Shown: positions 24,985 through 34,284 of the stretch, piece after piece
Numbering within the stretch: the stretch's first letter is position 1
Layout: every line of letters begins with the position of its first letter
Assembly: GCF_029893345.1 (NCBI RefSeq)
Contig: NZ_JARXVE010000003.1
Coordinates: 682,001-746,000 of the forward strand
DNA length: 64,000 nt
From: Mycolicibacterium frederiksbergense
Lineage (GTDB): Bacteria > Actinomycetota > Actinomycetes > Mycobacteriales > Mycobacteriaceae
Direction of reading: 5' to 3'
Program-made: the position numbers and the translations under genes
The notes under the pieces: generated by a model
Told to the model about the DNA's origin: nothing
Seen by the model: only the letters and a program-made list of their open reading frames with translations
Databases searched by the model: none

Positions 24985-26569
24985 GATCGGCCCGGCGCAC
25001 CCGCCAGCCACTGACCACCATCCCGACCGCACCGGTCAGCAGAACCAAGAGCCACACCAGGTGCGCGGCGATCATCACGCCTCGCCCCGGCGCCGCGGGC
25101 GACGAGCCACCCACGTACAGAACCGATACCTCGCGGCCTGATTCGCGCACCACCCAGCCCACCCCGGCGTCGGCCAGCTGCCGGCCGGAGGCACCCGAGA
25201 GCACCAAGTCCTGTACGGCGCGGGCCCGTACTCCTTCACCGGGTACGGTTTGGCCGCCTATGGACAGGTCGCCGGTGCTCAGCACCTCGGCACGAAGCCA
25301 GCGGGGCAGCGGGTCGAGCACCGGAGCGCTACCGGCCCAAGAGAATTCGCGCATGCTGTCCGGCGGTAGCACGGCCACCGGCCGGGGATCGGCGTTGATC
25401 TGCGCCGCCGCGGCCGGCCAACTCTCGGGATACTGCACCGCGCGCATCCGATTACCGACTCCCCACCCCAGATCGGGCAGCACCGCGATCAGCGCCGCGC
25501 AGCACACCGCTGTACTCGCCGCGGCGGGCACCCGCAGCCGTCGTAGCGTGATCGGAGCGGCGGCCGCGGCCAGCATGTAGCCCGGCAGGGCCAAGGCCAC
25601 CCATTTCTGCCCGTCGCGCACCACCCCGAGGCCGGGCACCGCCCGGATCGCCGCGTCGACGAAGGCCAGCCCGGGGCCGGTGGCCATCGCGGCCGGGACC
25701 AGCACCGCCGCCGCGGCCAGGATCAGGTACGGCACGGCCGTGCGGTTGCGCGCCACCACGGGCAGGCCCAAGGCGATCACGCCGAGCAGCACCGCGGCGG
25801 CCAGCACCGCGAACACCGAGGTGCGCGAGGCCGGCACCGCCTCCCCGTTCCAGATGCCACCCAGGCTGGCCAGGCTGCCCAGCGTGCCGAGGCCGGGTTC
25901 GGCGCGTGCCGCGAACGCATGCACCCCGGCCGTCGAAGCCGGGAACGAGGACGACACCGTGCCGCCGACCAGCGCCGCCACCAGCCAGGGCGCCGCGGCC
26001 AGCACCGCCGCCCCCAGTCCGAGGGCGGCCACCCGCCACCGTCGCCAACCGTCACCGGGCACCGCCACCCCGGTCAACGCGACCGTGGCGGCCAGCATCA
26101 GCCCGGTTGGCGTCAAGCCGGCCAGCGCGATCCAGAACACCAGCGCAAAACCAGGGCCCACCCCGGGGCTGGTGCGAAGCCGCAACACGCACATCGCCAC
26201 CCAGGGCAGGCAGCCGTATCCGACCAGCAGGCTCCAGTGCCCCTGCAGCAAGCGTTCGGCCACATAGGGGTTCCAAATGGCCAGGGTGGCCGCGATGAAC
26301 TGGCCCGGCACGCCGACGGAAGGCAGCGCTGCCCACACGAGTCGCGCGGCACCCCAGCCGGCCAGCCACAGACCGGCCAGCAACAGGACTTTGACCACCA
26401 CGCCGCCGTCCAGCACGGTCGACGCCACCGCGACGAAGAAATCCTGCGGCACGGCCCGGGGCGCGGCCTCGGCCAAGCCCAGCGCGGCGTCGGTCAGATA
26501 CGACCGCGGGGTGGAAACGGCATCGCGTAAAAGCAGGTAACCGGGCCCCAGTAGGGGCCCGGTTACCAA
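24968..26569 (-). CDS. Polytopic membrane protein (Rv0226c type)
   Basis: A 533-residue protein with about 10 hydrophobic segments rich in Ala/Leu/Gly, of the kind found in mycobacterial GT-C-like envelope proteins. There is a periplasmic-looking C-terminal part (around 390-500) and a final membrane span. No known motif is clear to me. The only canonical start is TTG at 26569, which falls inside the first membrane helix and has no Shine-Dalgarno. The frame continues upstream to 26680, and a CTG at 26620 overlaps the upstream stop as CTGA, giving a full first helix. It overlaps the convergent glycosyltransferase by 17 bp. Confidence 0.8.
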   Translation of the reverse strand: MVTGPLLGPGYLLLRDAVSTPRSYLTDAALGLAEAAPRAVPQDFFVAVASTVLDGGVVVKVLLLAGLWLAGWGAARLVWAALPSVGVPGQFIAATLAIWNPYVAERLLQGHWSLLVGYGCLPWVAMCVLRLRTSPGVGPGFALVFWIALAGLTPTGLMLAATVALTGVAVPGDGWRRWRVAALGLGAAVLAAAPWLVAALVGGTVSSSFPASTAGVHAFAARAEPGLGTLGSLASLGGIWNGEAVPASRTSVFAVLAAAVLLGVIALGLPVVARNRTAVPYLILAAAAVLVPAAMATGPGLAFVDAAIRAVPGLGVVRDGQKWVALALPGYMLAAAAAPITLRRLRVPAAASTAVCCAALIAVLPDLGWGVGNRMRAVQYPESWPAAAAQINADPRPVAVLPPDSMREFSWAGSAPVLDPLPRWLRAEVLSTGDLSIGGQTVPGEGVRARAVQDLVLSGASGRQLADAGVGWVVRESGREVSVLYVGGSSPAAPGRGVMIAAHLVWLLVLLTGAVGMVVSGWRVRRADLRPVR

Positions 26570-26616
26570 TAACGACAGTGCCAGCGCATAGGCCGGCAGC
26601 AGAGCGGAGCGCAGGC

Positions 26617-27813
26617 TCAGATCGGTCGGTCCGGTGGTAGATCGGATGGCCGTTGAGCGGGCAGCTTTTCGGTCTTGGCTTCAGCGCCGGGCACCTGGAA
26701 TCCCTGGGTGTTGAAGAAGCCGTGGTCGGCGGTGTCGAGTCCGGGGTCGATCAGGGTGGACTCGGCCCGCACCGCGAACGTACCCATCACGGCGCCGCCG
26801 ACGAGTGCCAGCAGGCCCAGCGCGGTGAACGTGATCGGCAGGATGCGGGTCCACAGCCCCACCCGGTCCCGCTCGTCCTGGGCGGCGGCCACCTGTGACT
26901 CGACGGTCTCCTCGTTGTAGGTGACCTTGTAGTCGACGTAGGTCACCTCGGGCTTGAGTGCGTCGCGCGCGTAGTACTGGTAGCCGTGTGCGGTGGCCTT
27001 GACGATGGTTCCCGACACCGGGTCCACCCAGAGGGTGCGCTGCGCGGCGTAGAAGCGGTCCATCGTGATCGGCTCGTCGGGTTCGCCGGGCACACCCCAC
27101 ACCGAGGCACGTGCGGTGACCACGCTGTCCGCGTCGTCTTCGTAGAGCGACGAGTACTTGACCGGCTCGACGAGCTTGCCGGCGGCGTCGTACCCGACGT
27201 TCTGCACGAACCGGTAGGTGGTCAGGCCGTTGACATCTTCTTCGCCGTCGTAGTTCGCGTCGAACGGCTTCTGCGCGATCGGGTCGAAGAACGGGTAGGT
27301 CTTCTTCTCGGTGTCGAACGGGAACCGGTAGGTCAGGCCCTCATGCGGCAGCGCGACGTTCGTCGGCGGCTTCTCGTCCTCGATGGCCCGCGGCTTCTGC
27401 AGGGCCCCGCCCGGGTTGTTGTCGCTGGACACGGCGAGCGCCGTGCCGCGATTCATCGTGACGGTGTCCACCATCGCCAGCAGCAGGCCGGCGTCCTTCT
27501 GCCGGTCCGTGCGCCGCAGCGTGCTACCCACCTGCAGCGTCACCACCTCGGCATTCGACGGTGATTCGACGCTGACCTGCTGTTGCAGCGCGACCGGTAC
27601 ATTGCGGTCGATCGTGAACTTCTCGGCCACCAGCGAGTCCGGGTCGAAAGCGGTCGCGGTTCCGTCGCTCACCAGACTGGCGTCCAGGTTGAGCGGGATC
27701 TTGGCGACCTTGCCCTTGGTATAGGTGGTCAGCAACAGTGCGGCGATCAGCAGGGCTGCACCGAGTCCCATGAGTCCGCATGCCGCGATACGCAGCGCCA
27801 CTGCGCGGTTCAA
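26617..27813 (-). CDS. DUF3068 membrane protein (Rv0227c type; lipomannan/LAM maturation)
   Basis: A 398-residue protein with one N-terminal span (LRIAACGLMGLGAALLIAALLL), a long extracytoplasmic domain (about 35-325) and a second span near 330-350, then a short proline-rich cytoplasmic tail. That is the DUF3068 layout. From family knowledge, the M. smegmatis and C. glutamicum homologues are needed for lipomannan maturation and lipoarabinomannan synthesis. Its last codons overlap the presumed start of the membrane protein downstream, so they form an operon. Direct repeats of CACTTA(A)GTCC lie 64-86 bp upstream. Confidence 0.88.
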   Translation of the reverse strand: MNRAVALRIAACGLMGLGAALLIAALLLTTYTKGKVAKIPLNLDASLVSDGTATAFDPDSLVAEKFTIDRNVPVALQQQVSVESPSNAEVVTLQVGSTLRRTDRQKDAGLLLAMVDTVTMNRGTALAVSSDNNPGGALQKPRAIEDEKPPTNVALPHEGLTYRFPFDTEKKTYPFFDPIAQKPFDANYDGEEDVNGLTTYRFVQNVGYDAAGKLVEPVKYSSLYEDDADSVVTARASVWGVPGEPDEPITMDRFYAAQRTLWVDPVSGTIVKATAHGYQYYARDALKPEVTYVDYKVTYNEETVESQVAAAQDERDRVGLWTRILPITFTALGLLALVGGAVMGTFAVRAESTLIDPGLDTADHGFFNTQGFQVPGAEAKTEKLPAQRPSDLPPDRPI

Positions 27814-27969
27814 ACCGTGCCTCCTTCAGTGTGGGCCAACTCGTCGTGAGGCAAACCCGTTCGACCCTAACAGCACCACTTAAGTCCATCACTTAGTCCG
27901 CGGGCATCGACGGCGGGCGTGGTGACCCGCAGTTTGGCTGGGTCGCCGTAGCCCGGCACACTGGTCGCC

Positions 27970-29169
27970 GTGGTTACCCGAGAATCGGACCCACAACCTG
28001 GTCCGGAGCTGGTCGGGGGAACTCGTAGTTTTCTCCCGGCCGTCGAAGGCATGCGCGCTTGCGCGGCCATGGGGGTGGTGCTCACCCACGTCGCCTTCCA
28101 GACCGGTCACACCACCGGTGTGACCGGGCGGTTCTTCGGCCGATTCGACCTCGCTGTCGCGGTGTTCTTCGCGCTGTCCGGGTTCCTGCTCTGGCGCGGT
28201 CATGCCGCCGCCGCCCGCGGTCTGCGTCCGCGCCCACGCACCGGCCACTACCTGCGGTCCCGGCTGGTGCGCATCATGCCCGGCTACCTGGTTGCGGTCG
28301 TGGTGATCATCCTGCTGCTTCCGGATGCCAGGGCCGATCTGACGGTGTGGCTGGCCAATCTCACCCTGACCCAGATCTACGTTCCGCTGACCCTGACCGC
28401 CGGGCTGACCCAGATGTGGAGTCTGTCGGTCGAGGTCAGCTTCTATCTGGCATTGCCGTTGCTGGCGCTGTTGGCGCGGCGGTTGCCGGTACGGGCCCGC
28501 ATCGGCGCCATCATCGCGGTGGCAGCGCTGAGCCTGTTGTGGGTACGCATACCGTTCGGCGCCGACACCGGGCTCAACCCGTGGAACTGGCCGCCGGCCT
28601 TCTTCTCCTGGTTCGCCGCGGGCATGGTGCTGGCCGAACTCACCGTCAGCCCGTTCGGTTGGGTGCACCGGTTGGCCCGGCGCCGGGTGTTGATGGCCGG
28701 GATCGCCGCGGTGGCGTTCGGCATCGCGGCCTCGCCGTTGGCCGGTCTGGAGGGTCTGCGGCCCGGTTCGGTCGGCCAGGTGACACTCAAGACCGCGATG
28801 GGCGCGATCGTCGCGGGTGCGCTGCTGGCCCCGCTGGTGCTCGATCATCCCGCCACCGGTCACCGGATTCTGGGCAGCCGGGTGATGATCACGCTGGGCC
28901 GCTGGTCCTACGGGTTGTTCGTCTGGCATTTGGCCGCGCTGGCCATGGTGTTCCCGATGATCGGCGAGTTCCTGTTCAACGGGCAGATGCTGGTGGTGCT
29001 GGTGCTGACCCTGGTGTTCGGCTTCGCGCTGGCCGCGGTGAGCTATGCGCTGGTGGAATCGCCGTGCCGGGAGGCGCTACGACGCTGGGAATACCGGCAT
29101 CAACGCCCGGTGCCGCCGCTGGACAGTTCGATCACCGACGAGCCTGAGCCTGCGCCCGCCGCGCGGTGA
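27970..29169 (+). CDS. Membrane acyltransferase, acyltransferase-3 family (Rv0228 type)
   Basis: A 399-residue integral membrane acyltransferase with about 10 hydrophobic segments. The family signature is visible: LPAVEGMRACAAMGVVLTHV with the key histidine of TM1, FALSGFLLWR in TM2, and RLVRIMPGYL. It transfers acyl groups such as acetyl or succinyl to extracytoplasmic glycans or lipids. Its position opposite the DUF3068 gene equals Rv0228, implying a role in envelope decoration, but the acceptor is unknown. GTG start at 27970. Confidence 0.9.
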   Translation: MVTRESDPQPGPELVGGTRSFLPAVEGMRACAAMGVVLTHVAFQTGHTTGVTGRFFGRFDLAVAVFFALSGFLLWRGHAAAARGLRPRPRTGHYLRSRLVRIMPGYLVAVVVIILLLPDARADLTVWLANLTLTQIYVPLTLTAGLTQMWSLSVEVSFYLALPLLALLARRLPVRARIGAIIAVAALSLLWVRIPFGADTGLNPWNWPPAFFSWFAAGMVLAELTVSPFGWVHRLARRRVLMAGIAAVAFGIAASPLAGLEGLRPGSVGQVTLKTAMGAIVAGALLAPLVLDHPATGHRILGSRVMITLGRWSYGLFVWHLAALAMVFPMIGEFLFNGQMLVVLVLTLVFGFALAAVSYALVESPCREALRRWEYRHQRPVPPLDSSITDEPEPAPAAR

Positions 29170-29172
29170 CGG

Positions 29173-30147
29173 TCAATATCCGCCCTGGGTGGCGAAGATC
29201 CGGCGCGGGTTGTCCACCAGCATCGTGGTGATCTGCGTCTCGGTGACCCCGCGTTCGCGCAACGCGGGCAGCACATCGTTGTGGATGTGCAGGTAACCGG
29301 TGCCGGGCAGGATCGCGGTCACCTCGTCGGGCAGCGCGTCGAAGTAGCACCAGGCGTCGTGCGAGAGCACCATCTTCTCGGCGTGGCCGCGGTCGCACAT
29401 GGTCGCGACGGTCGCCACCCGGTCCGCGAACGGTAGGAACGTGTCGGCGCCGAACCGGTCCATCCCGATATAGGAGCCGTTGGCGATCAACTCCTCGAGG
29501 TAGTCGATGTCGGTGGTGTCGCCGGAGTGACCGATCACCACCCGGGACAGGTCGACTCCCTCCTCGGCGAAGATGCGCTGCTGTTCCAGCCCGCGCCGGG
29601 TGGTGGCATGGGTGTGGGTGGAGATCGGCACCCCGGTCTGCCGGTGTGCCTGGGCCGCCGCCCGCAGCACCCGTTCCACCCCGGGGGTGACGCCGGGCTC
29701 GTCGGTGGCGCACTTGAGGATTGCCGCCTTGATGCCGGTTCCGGCGATGCCTTCCTCGATGTCGCGGACGAACATCTCCACCATGGGGTCCGGTCCGGCC
29801 AGCGCGGTGCCGGGACCGCGGTACCAGAACGTCACGGGAAGGTCGTTGTAGGTGTAGAGGCCGGTCGCGACGACGATGTTGATTTCGGTGGCGGCCGCGA
29901 TCCGGGCGATCCGCGGGATGTAACGGCCCAGCCCGACCACCGTGAGGTCGACGATGGTGTCCACCCCGCGGGCCTTCAATTCGGTGAGCCGCGCGATCGC
30001 ATCGGCTTCCCGCTTGTCCTCGTCGCCCCAGGATTCGGGATAGTTCTGGGCGACCTCGCCGCTCATGATGAACACGTGCTCATGCATGAGGGTGGTGCCG
30101 AGGTCAGCCGTATCGATGGGGCCACGCGCGGTGTTCACTGTCGGCAC
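29173..30147 (-). CDS. php: Phosphotriesterase-like lactonase (Rv0230c type)
   Basis: A 324-residue amidohydrolase with all binuclear-metal ligands: H22 and H24 (MHEHVF), K145 (AILKCATDE), H178 (STHTH), H207 (VIGHSGD), D264 (LSHDAW). Y98 and R231 occupy the places of the conserved Tyr/Arg of phosphotriesterase-like lactonases. Family knowledge: M. tuberculosis PPH hydrolyses N-acyl-homoserine lactones with weak organophosphatase activity. GTG start. It is convergent with the acyltransferase, only 3 bp apart. Confidence 0.92.
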   Translation of the reverse strand: MPTVNTARGPIDTADLGTTLMHEHVFIMSGEVAQNYPESWGDEDKREADAIARLTELKARGVDTIVDLTVVGLGRYIPRIARIAAATEINIVVATGLYTYNDLPVTFWYRGPGTALAGPDPMVEMFVRDIEEGIAGTGIKAAILKCATDEPGVTPGVERVLRAAAQAHRQTGVPISTHTHATTRRGLEQQRIFAEEGVDLSRVVIGHSGDTTDIDYLEELIANGSYIGMDRFGADTFLPFADRVATVATMCDRGHAEKMVLSHDAWCYFDALPDEVTAILPGTGYLHIHNDVLPALRERGVTETQITTMLVDNPRRIFATQGGY

Positions 30148-30227
30148 GGTGCCGATGCTAGGCGGATTGGCTTGCCAGCAGGGGGAATTCGGCGGATCGG
30201 GCCTCCGCTGCCGACTTCTCGGTTGCG

Positions 30228-30707
30228 CTACTGCCGGTCGTCGGGTTGCAGGTTGGCGTGCAGCCGGGTGAATACCCGCTCGACGCAGTCGAGTTCGTCG
30301 GGCCGGATGTGGTCGAAGAACAGCTCGCGCACCGACTCGGAGTGCAGCGGCATCGCATCGCGCAGCGCGTCGGCGCCGGTGGCGGTCAGTACCGCGCGGA
30401 AGCCCCTGCGGTCCTCGGGGGCCGGTTCGCGCAGCACCAGCCCGCGTTTGGCCATCGAGTTGATCTGATAGGTGATCCTGCTGCGGGAGAACACCATCTT
30501 GGCGGCGATTTCATTCATCCGCAGGCGGTGGTCGGTGGCATTGGCCAGCAGCATCAGCAGGTGATAGTCGATCAGGGTGAGGCCCGTGGCCTCCCGGAGG
30601 CGCTCGTCGAGCAGCGTTTCCAGGCGCACGCTGGACTCGATGTAGGGCCGCCAGGCTCGCACCTCGGCGGCGGACAGATTGCGGGCCACACTTCCTCCAT
30701 CGGCCAT
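30228..30707 (-). CDS. MarR-family transcriptional regulator
   Basis: A 159-residue MarR protein. The winged helix region is RMNEIAAKMVFSRSRITYQI followed by REPAPEDRRGFRAVLTATG, with dimerisation helices at both ends. It is divergent from the methyltransferase at 30811, and related AT-rich sites lie in the shared promoter, so it probably represses both. Ligand unknown. Confidence 0.88.
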   Translation of the reverse strand: MADGGSVARNLSAAEVRAWRPYIESSVRLETLLDERLREATGLTLIDYHLLMLLANATDHRLRMNEIAAKMVFSRSRITYQINSMAKRGLVLREPAPEDRRGFRAVLTATGADALRDAMPLHSESVRELFFDHIRPDELDCVERVFTRLHANLQPDDRQ

Positions 30708-30795
30708 CTGATTCAGATTTAAACAGTGTGAAGCATCGCCTTGTTATTGGCCAAAACCGGGCCTACAGTCAAAATAGTACAAATTTGGATTAAAA
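30708..30795. promoter_or_regulatory. Divergent promoter with two related AT-rich sites
   Basis: TAAATCTGAAT (reverse strand, 30712-30722) and CAAATTTGGAT (30780-30790) differ at only three positions, all transitions. Each sits next to one of the two divergent starts. They are candidate MarR operators. AAGAAGGG at 30795-30802 is the Shine-Dalgarno of the methyltransferase. Confidence 0.4.
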
Positions 30796-30810
30796 GAAGG
30801 GACGCATGAC

Positions 30811-31425
30811 ATGGCCCATGTGATCGATTGGGACGACGCCTACCGGCAGCAGCAGACCCCGCCCTGGAGTATCGGTGCGCCACAACCGGAATACGCAGCG
30901 ATCATCGACACCGACGGCGTGGTGCGCGGCGAGGTCCTCGACGCGGGATGCGGCCACGCCGAACTCGCGCTGGCGCTCGCGGCCCGTGGCCATACCGTCG
31001 TCGGCCTCGACCTGAGCCCGACCGCGGTGGCCGCGGCGACGGCGGCCGCACGGGACCGGGGGCTGGACAACGCGACATTCGCCCAGGCCGACATCTCGTC
31101 GTTCACCGGGTTCGACGGCCGGTTTTCGACGATCTTCGACAGCGGCCTGCTGCACGCGCTGCCGGCCGAACTGCGCGACGGCTACCTGAGGTCCGTGCAC
31201 CGCGCGGCGGCGCCAGGGGCACGGTTCTACATCCTGGCGTTCGGCACCGGCGCATTCCCCGGCCACGATGGCCCGGGCCCGACGCAGTTCACCGAAGATC
31301 AACTGCGCGAGGTGGTTTCACCGCACTGGACGATCGAGGAGATCCGGACGGCCCAGCTGCACGCCGCTTTGCCTGAGGGCCGTGCACAGATGCCGGGCTT
31401 CCTGGTGACGGCGCGAAAGGGATAG
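30811..31425 (+). CDS. SAM-dependent methyltransferase, TehB/thiopurine-like
   Basis: A 204-residue class I methyltransferase: PPWSIGAPQPE near the N-terminus, motif I VLDAGCGHAELALALA near 42, and GLDLSPTAV. The N-terminal WDxxY...PPW and the small size resemble thiopurine/halide and tellurite-resistance methyltransferases, so detoxification is a reasonable guess. ATG at 30811 has a good Shine-Dalgarno. The divergent MarR protein probably controls it. Confidence 0.85.
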   Translation: MAHVIDWDDAYRQQQTPPWSIGAPQPEYAAIIDTDGVVRGEVLDAGCGHAELALALAARGHTVVGLDLSPTAVAAATAAARDRGLDNATFAQADISSFTGFDGRFSTIFDSGLLHALPAELRDGYLRSVHRAAAPGARFYILAFGTGAFPGHDGPGPTQFTEDQLREVVSPHWTIEEIRTAQLHAALPEGRAQMPGFLVTARKG

Positions 31426-31452
31426 CCCGAGTGTCACATTCGGCGCACCCGG

Positions 31453-31773
31453 TCACCCCTGATTGGCTTCCACCGCGGCCAACGCCTCGGGGGTGACCGG
31501 GTCGAGGATGTCGTCGAAGTCGTGGTGCTTTTGGACGTACTTGGCTACATACGGGCAGACCGCGACGATGCGCTTTCCGGCCGCACGGGCATCGGTCAAT
31601 GCAGCGGAAACAAGTTCGGCGGCCAAGCTGCGGCCGCCGAACTTGTCTTCGATTTCGGTGTGGAAGAAGATGCGCTGATCACCGGAGTCGACGTAGGCCT
31701 CTAGGCCGGCATGCTCACCGTCGACAGTGATCTCGTACTGGCGTGCTTCGGGAATGCTGCGGACTTCGGCCAT
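31453..31773 (-). CDS. Small GNAT-like N-acetyltransferase (YjdJ/PF14542 type)
   Basis: A 106-residue protein of the short GNAT subfamily. It has the HAGLEAYVD and FFHTEIEDKFGGRSLAAELV segments (acetyl-CoA pyrophosphate loop) and VAVCPYVAKYVQKH. Such proteins acetylate unidentified small molecules. It lies 25 bp downstream of the amino-acid oxidase-like gene on the same strand and may be cotranscribed. Confidence 0.85.
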   Translation of the reverse strand: MAEVRSIPEARQYEITVDGEHAGLEAYVDSGDQRIFFHTEIEDKFGGRSLAAELVSAALTDARAAGKRIVAVCPYVAKYVQKHHDFDDILDPVTPEALAAVEANQG

Positions 31774-31797
31774 GGCCTCACTATGCCGCAGCGGCCG

Positions 31798-33057
31798 TCA
31801 GCGCAGCGGGTTGAACGGGCGCATCGCCGGGGGAACCGATCCGCTGGTGATGCTCGCCGCCAGCATCCTGCCGGTCAACGGGCCCAGGGCGACGCCCCAC
31901 ATGCCGTGGCCGCCGGCGACACTGACCCGTGCCGACTTGGTGCCGCCGATCAGCGGCAGACCGTCGGGCGTGCACGGCCGCGAGCCCACCCACTCCTCTT
32001 CGCGCTGGTTCCAATCGATTCCGGTGAGCACCGGACGGGCGGCGTCCACGATCGCTTTGATCCGGCGCGGATCCAGCGGGGCGTCGGGGCTGCGGAACTC
32101 CATCATCCCGGCCACCCGGAATCGGCCGCTGTCCAACGGCGTGCAGGCCACGCGCTGAACCGGGAAGTAGACCGGGTTCTTCGGGACGTGCGTGGGGCGG
32201 ACGGTGAAGCTGTAGCCGCGGCCGGCCTGCACGACCGTCTTCACGCCGAACTTCTTGGCCAGGCGGGTCAGTCGGGCACCGTTGGCCACGACGACATGGT
32301 CGGAGGTCCTGCGCTCCCCGGAGGTCGACACCACGTCAACACCCGCGCTGCCGCGATCGACCACGTCGGCCACGTCGAAGGTGGTGATGATCTCGCCGCC
32401 GCGCTCGCGCACGGCATCGGCCAGCGACGCGACGTACTTGGGCGGATTGATGAAGCGCTGGTTGCGCAGCAGAATGCCGGCACGCACCCCGTCGCCCAGT
32501 GCGGGTTCGAGGTTCCGGATCTCATCGCCGGTCAGCAGATCGAAGTCCACCTCGCCGCCGCTCTCCGCGACATGCCGGAACTCGGCGACCAGCGTCTCGC
32601 GGTCCTGTTCGGAGACGAACGCCGCGAGGAACGGGTCGGCCAACCGGGTGTTTTCCACCACGCCGCCCTGGGTGAGCTCGTCGAACGCGCCGAGGGCGAG
32701 CTTGTTGACGTCGTTGAAGACGCCCATCGCCTTGCGCCACGCGCGCGGCGTGCAGTGCCGGGCGAAACCGGCGAGGAAGCGCAGCAGATGCGGGTCGGCG
32801 GACAGCGGCACGTAGACCGGTGAGGAGGGGCTGAGCATCGCGCGCAGGCCGTAGGACAGCACGGCGGGCTCCGGCAACGGCAGTGTCAAGGCCGGTGCAA
32901 GCCATCCGGCGTTGCCCCAGGACGAATCCGCGGCCACACCCTCCCGGTCGAGAATCGTGACCTGCACACCCTGTTCCTGCAGGTGCCAAGCGGTCGCCAA
33001 GCCAACCATCCCGGCGCCGACGATGGTGACGTGCTCGGGTGCGGACGATCGCGCCAT
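31798..33057 (-). CDS. FAD-dependent D-amino acid dehydrogenase (DadA-like)
   Basis: A 419-residue DAO-superfamily flavoprotein with the dinucleotide motif VTIVGAGMVGLATAWHL at the N-terminus and EEWVGSRPCTPDGLPLIGG and AGGHGMWGVALGP near the end. Start ATG 33057 places the FAD motif at residue ~10; the frame is open 25 codons further but that part is not family-like. AAGGAAGG lies upstream. It oxidatively deaminates D-amino acids or similar amines. The divergent LysR gene is the probable regulator. Confidence 0.86.
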   Translation of the reverse strand: MARSSAPEHVTIVGAGMVGLATAWHLQEQGVQVTILDREGVAADSSWGNAGWLAPALTLPLPEPAVLSYGLRAMLSPSSPVYVPLSADPHLLRFLAGFARHCTPRAWRKAMGVFNDVNKLALGAFDELTQGGVVENTRLADPFLAAFVSEQDRETLVAEFRHVAESGGEVDFDLLTGDEIRNLEPALGDGVRAGILLRNQRFINPPKYVASLADAVRERGGEIITTFDVADVVDRGSAGVDVVSTSGERRTSDHVVVANGARLTRLAKKFGVKTVVQAGRGYSFTVRPTHVPKNPVYFPVQRVACTPLDSGRFRVAGMMEFRSPDAPLDPRRIKAIVDAARPVLTGIDWNQREEEWVGSRPCTPDGLPLIGGTKSARVSVAGGHGMWGVALGPLTGRMLAASITSGSVPPAMRPFNPLR

Positions 33058-33210
33058 GTCGCTGTTCCAGCCTTCCTTGTTGTCGTGTTTTTGGATGCCG
33101 CCCGTCGCCCACGGAAAAGTCAACGCGCACAAAGCGTTTGACGGTTGATGTCATACCCGGGGTGGCGTGGCGGACGTCAGAAATGAGGGTACGACCCAGA
33201 TCCGTCCATG

Positions 33211-33240
33211 TATAGTGAACGTTTTCGACGGTTTACGTTC
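33211..33240. promoter_or_regulatory. LysR/DadA divergent promoter elements
   Basis: A TATAGT -10-like hexamer (33211-33216) precedes GAACGT-N12-ACGTTC (33217-33240), an interrupted dyad of the sort bound by LysR regulators. It lies 26 bp before the lysR start and 160 bp from the DadA-like start. Confidence 0.45.
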
Positions 33241-33265
33241 GGAAAAATCGAACTAACATGGTGCG

Positions 33266-34171
33266 ATGAAGTTCGATCTGCACCGACTGCGGCTGCTCTA
33301 CGAGCTCGAGCAGCGCGGCACCTTGACCGCCGTCGCCGCGGCGTTGTCCTACAGCCCGTCGACCATCTCCCAGCAGCTGTCGATCCTGGAAAACGAGGTC
33401 GGCACCACGCTGCTGGAGCACGTGGGCCGGCGCGTCCGGCTGACCCCGCAGGGCCGGATCCTGGTGCAGCACACCGCGTCCGTGTTGCAGCAGCTGCAGG
33501 AGGCCGACGCGCAGATCGCCAGTTCGCTGGGCGAAACCGTGGGCACGCTGCGCATCGCGGCATTCCAGACGGCGATGCTGTCGCTGGTGCCCCCCGTCCT
33601 GACCTGGCTGCATGACCGATATCCCGGCCTGCGCGTCGAGGTCACCCAGGCCGAGCCCAGCGCCGCGCTGCACGCCCAGATTCCGCGGGACTTCGACCTG
33701 GCGATCCACGAGGTCTATCCAGGGCATCCATTGCCGCAGTCCAGCGAGCTCCATGAAGAGCTCCTGATCGCGGACCCGATCCGGCTGGTCGTGCCCGCAA
33801 CGGGCGGTGCGCTCGACCGAGGGGGCGATCTGAGCGCCTATGCAGATTCGCCGTGGGTGATGGAGCTACCCGGCAGCCCGGCGCGGGCCTGGACCGTGGC
33901 GGCCTGTCGCAACGCCGGATTCGAGCCCGACATCGTCTACGACTGTGGCGACATGTTTGCCCATGCGCAGCTCGTCGCGGACGGCCACGCCGTCGCCTTC
34001 CTGCCGGATCTGATGTGGCTCAACCGTTCCCCCAATGTCACGCGCTATGGCTTGTCCGCGGCAGACCGCCGCCGCATCGTGACGATCTGCGCGTTGGGCA
34101 TGTCCGCGCACCCCAAGGTGAAGGCGGCCCGCGCCGCGCTGCTGGCGGTGGCCGGCGCAGGCCACAGCTAG
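33266..34171 (+). CDS. LysR-family transcriptional regulator
   Basis: A 301-residue LysR protein. The helix-turn-helix is at 4-60 (LRLLYELEQRGTLTAVAAALSYSPSTISQQL), followed by a type-2 periplasmic-binding-like effector domain (about 90-295). No Shine-Dalgarno is obvious before ATG 33266. It is divergent from the D-amino acid dehydrogenase-like gene, so it probably activates that gene in response to its substrate. Confidence 0.9.
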   Translation: MKFDLHRLRLLYELEQRGTLTAVAAALSYSPSTISQQLSILENEVGTTLLEHVGRRVRLTPQGRILVQHTASVLQQLQEADAQIASSLGETVGTLRIAAFQTAMLSLVPPVLTWLHDRYPGLRVEVTQAEPSAALHAQIPRDFDLAIHEVYPGHPLPQSSELHEELLIADPIRLVVPATGGALDRGGDLSAYADSPWVMELPGSPARAWTVAACRNAGFEPDIVYDCGDMFAHAQLVADGHAVAFLPDLMWLNRSPNVTRYGLSAADRRRIVTICALGMSAHPKVKAARAALLAVAGAGHS

Positions 34172-34226
34172 GCGCCACGCCGAACCCGAGGCCGCCGGCC
34201 CATGCGCCCACCAGGGAAATCCACCC

Positions 34227-34267
34227 TTGACTGTGGGGTGGCTCACAGTAATATGACCAGTGGTCAT
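34227..34267 (+). promoter_or_regulatory. SigA-like promoter overlapped by TetR palindrome
   Basis: TTGACT (34227-34232), a 16-bp spacer and TAATAT (34249-34254) form a near-consensus housekeeping promoter. ATGACCA-G-TGGTCAT (34253-34267), a perfect 7-1-7 dyad, overlaps the -10 box. The tetR gene starts 18 bp later. The layout predicts autorepression of the tetR-R2lox operon. Confidence 0.78.
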
Positions 34268-34284
34268 CCAACCTGGGAGGGCAG

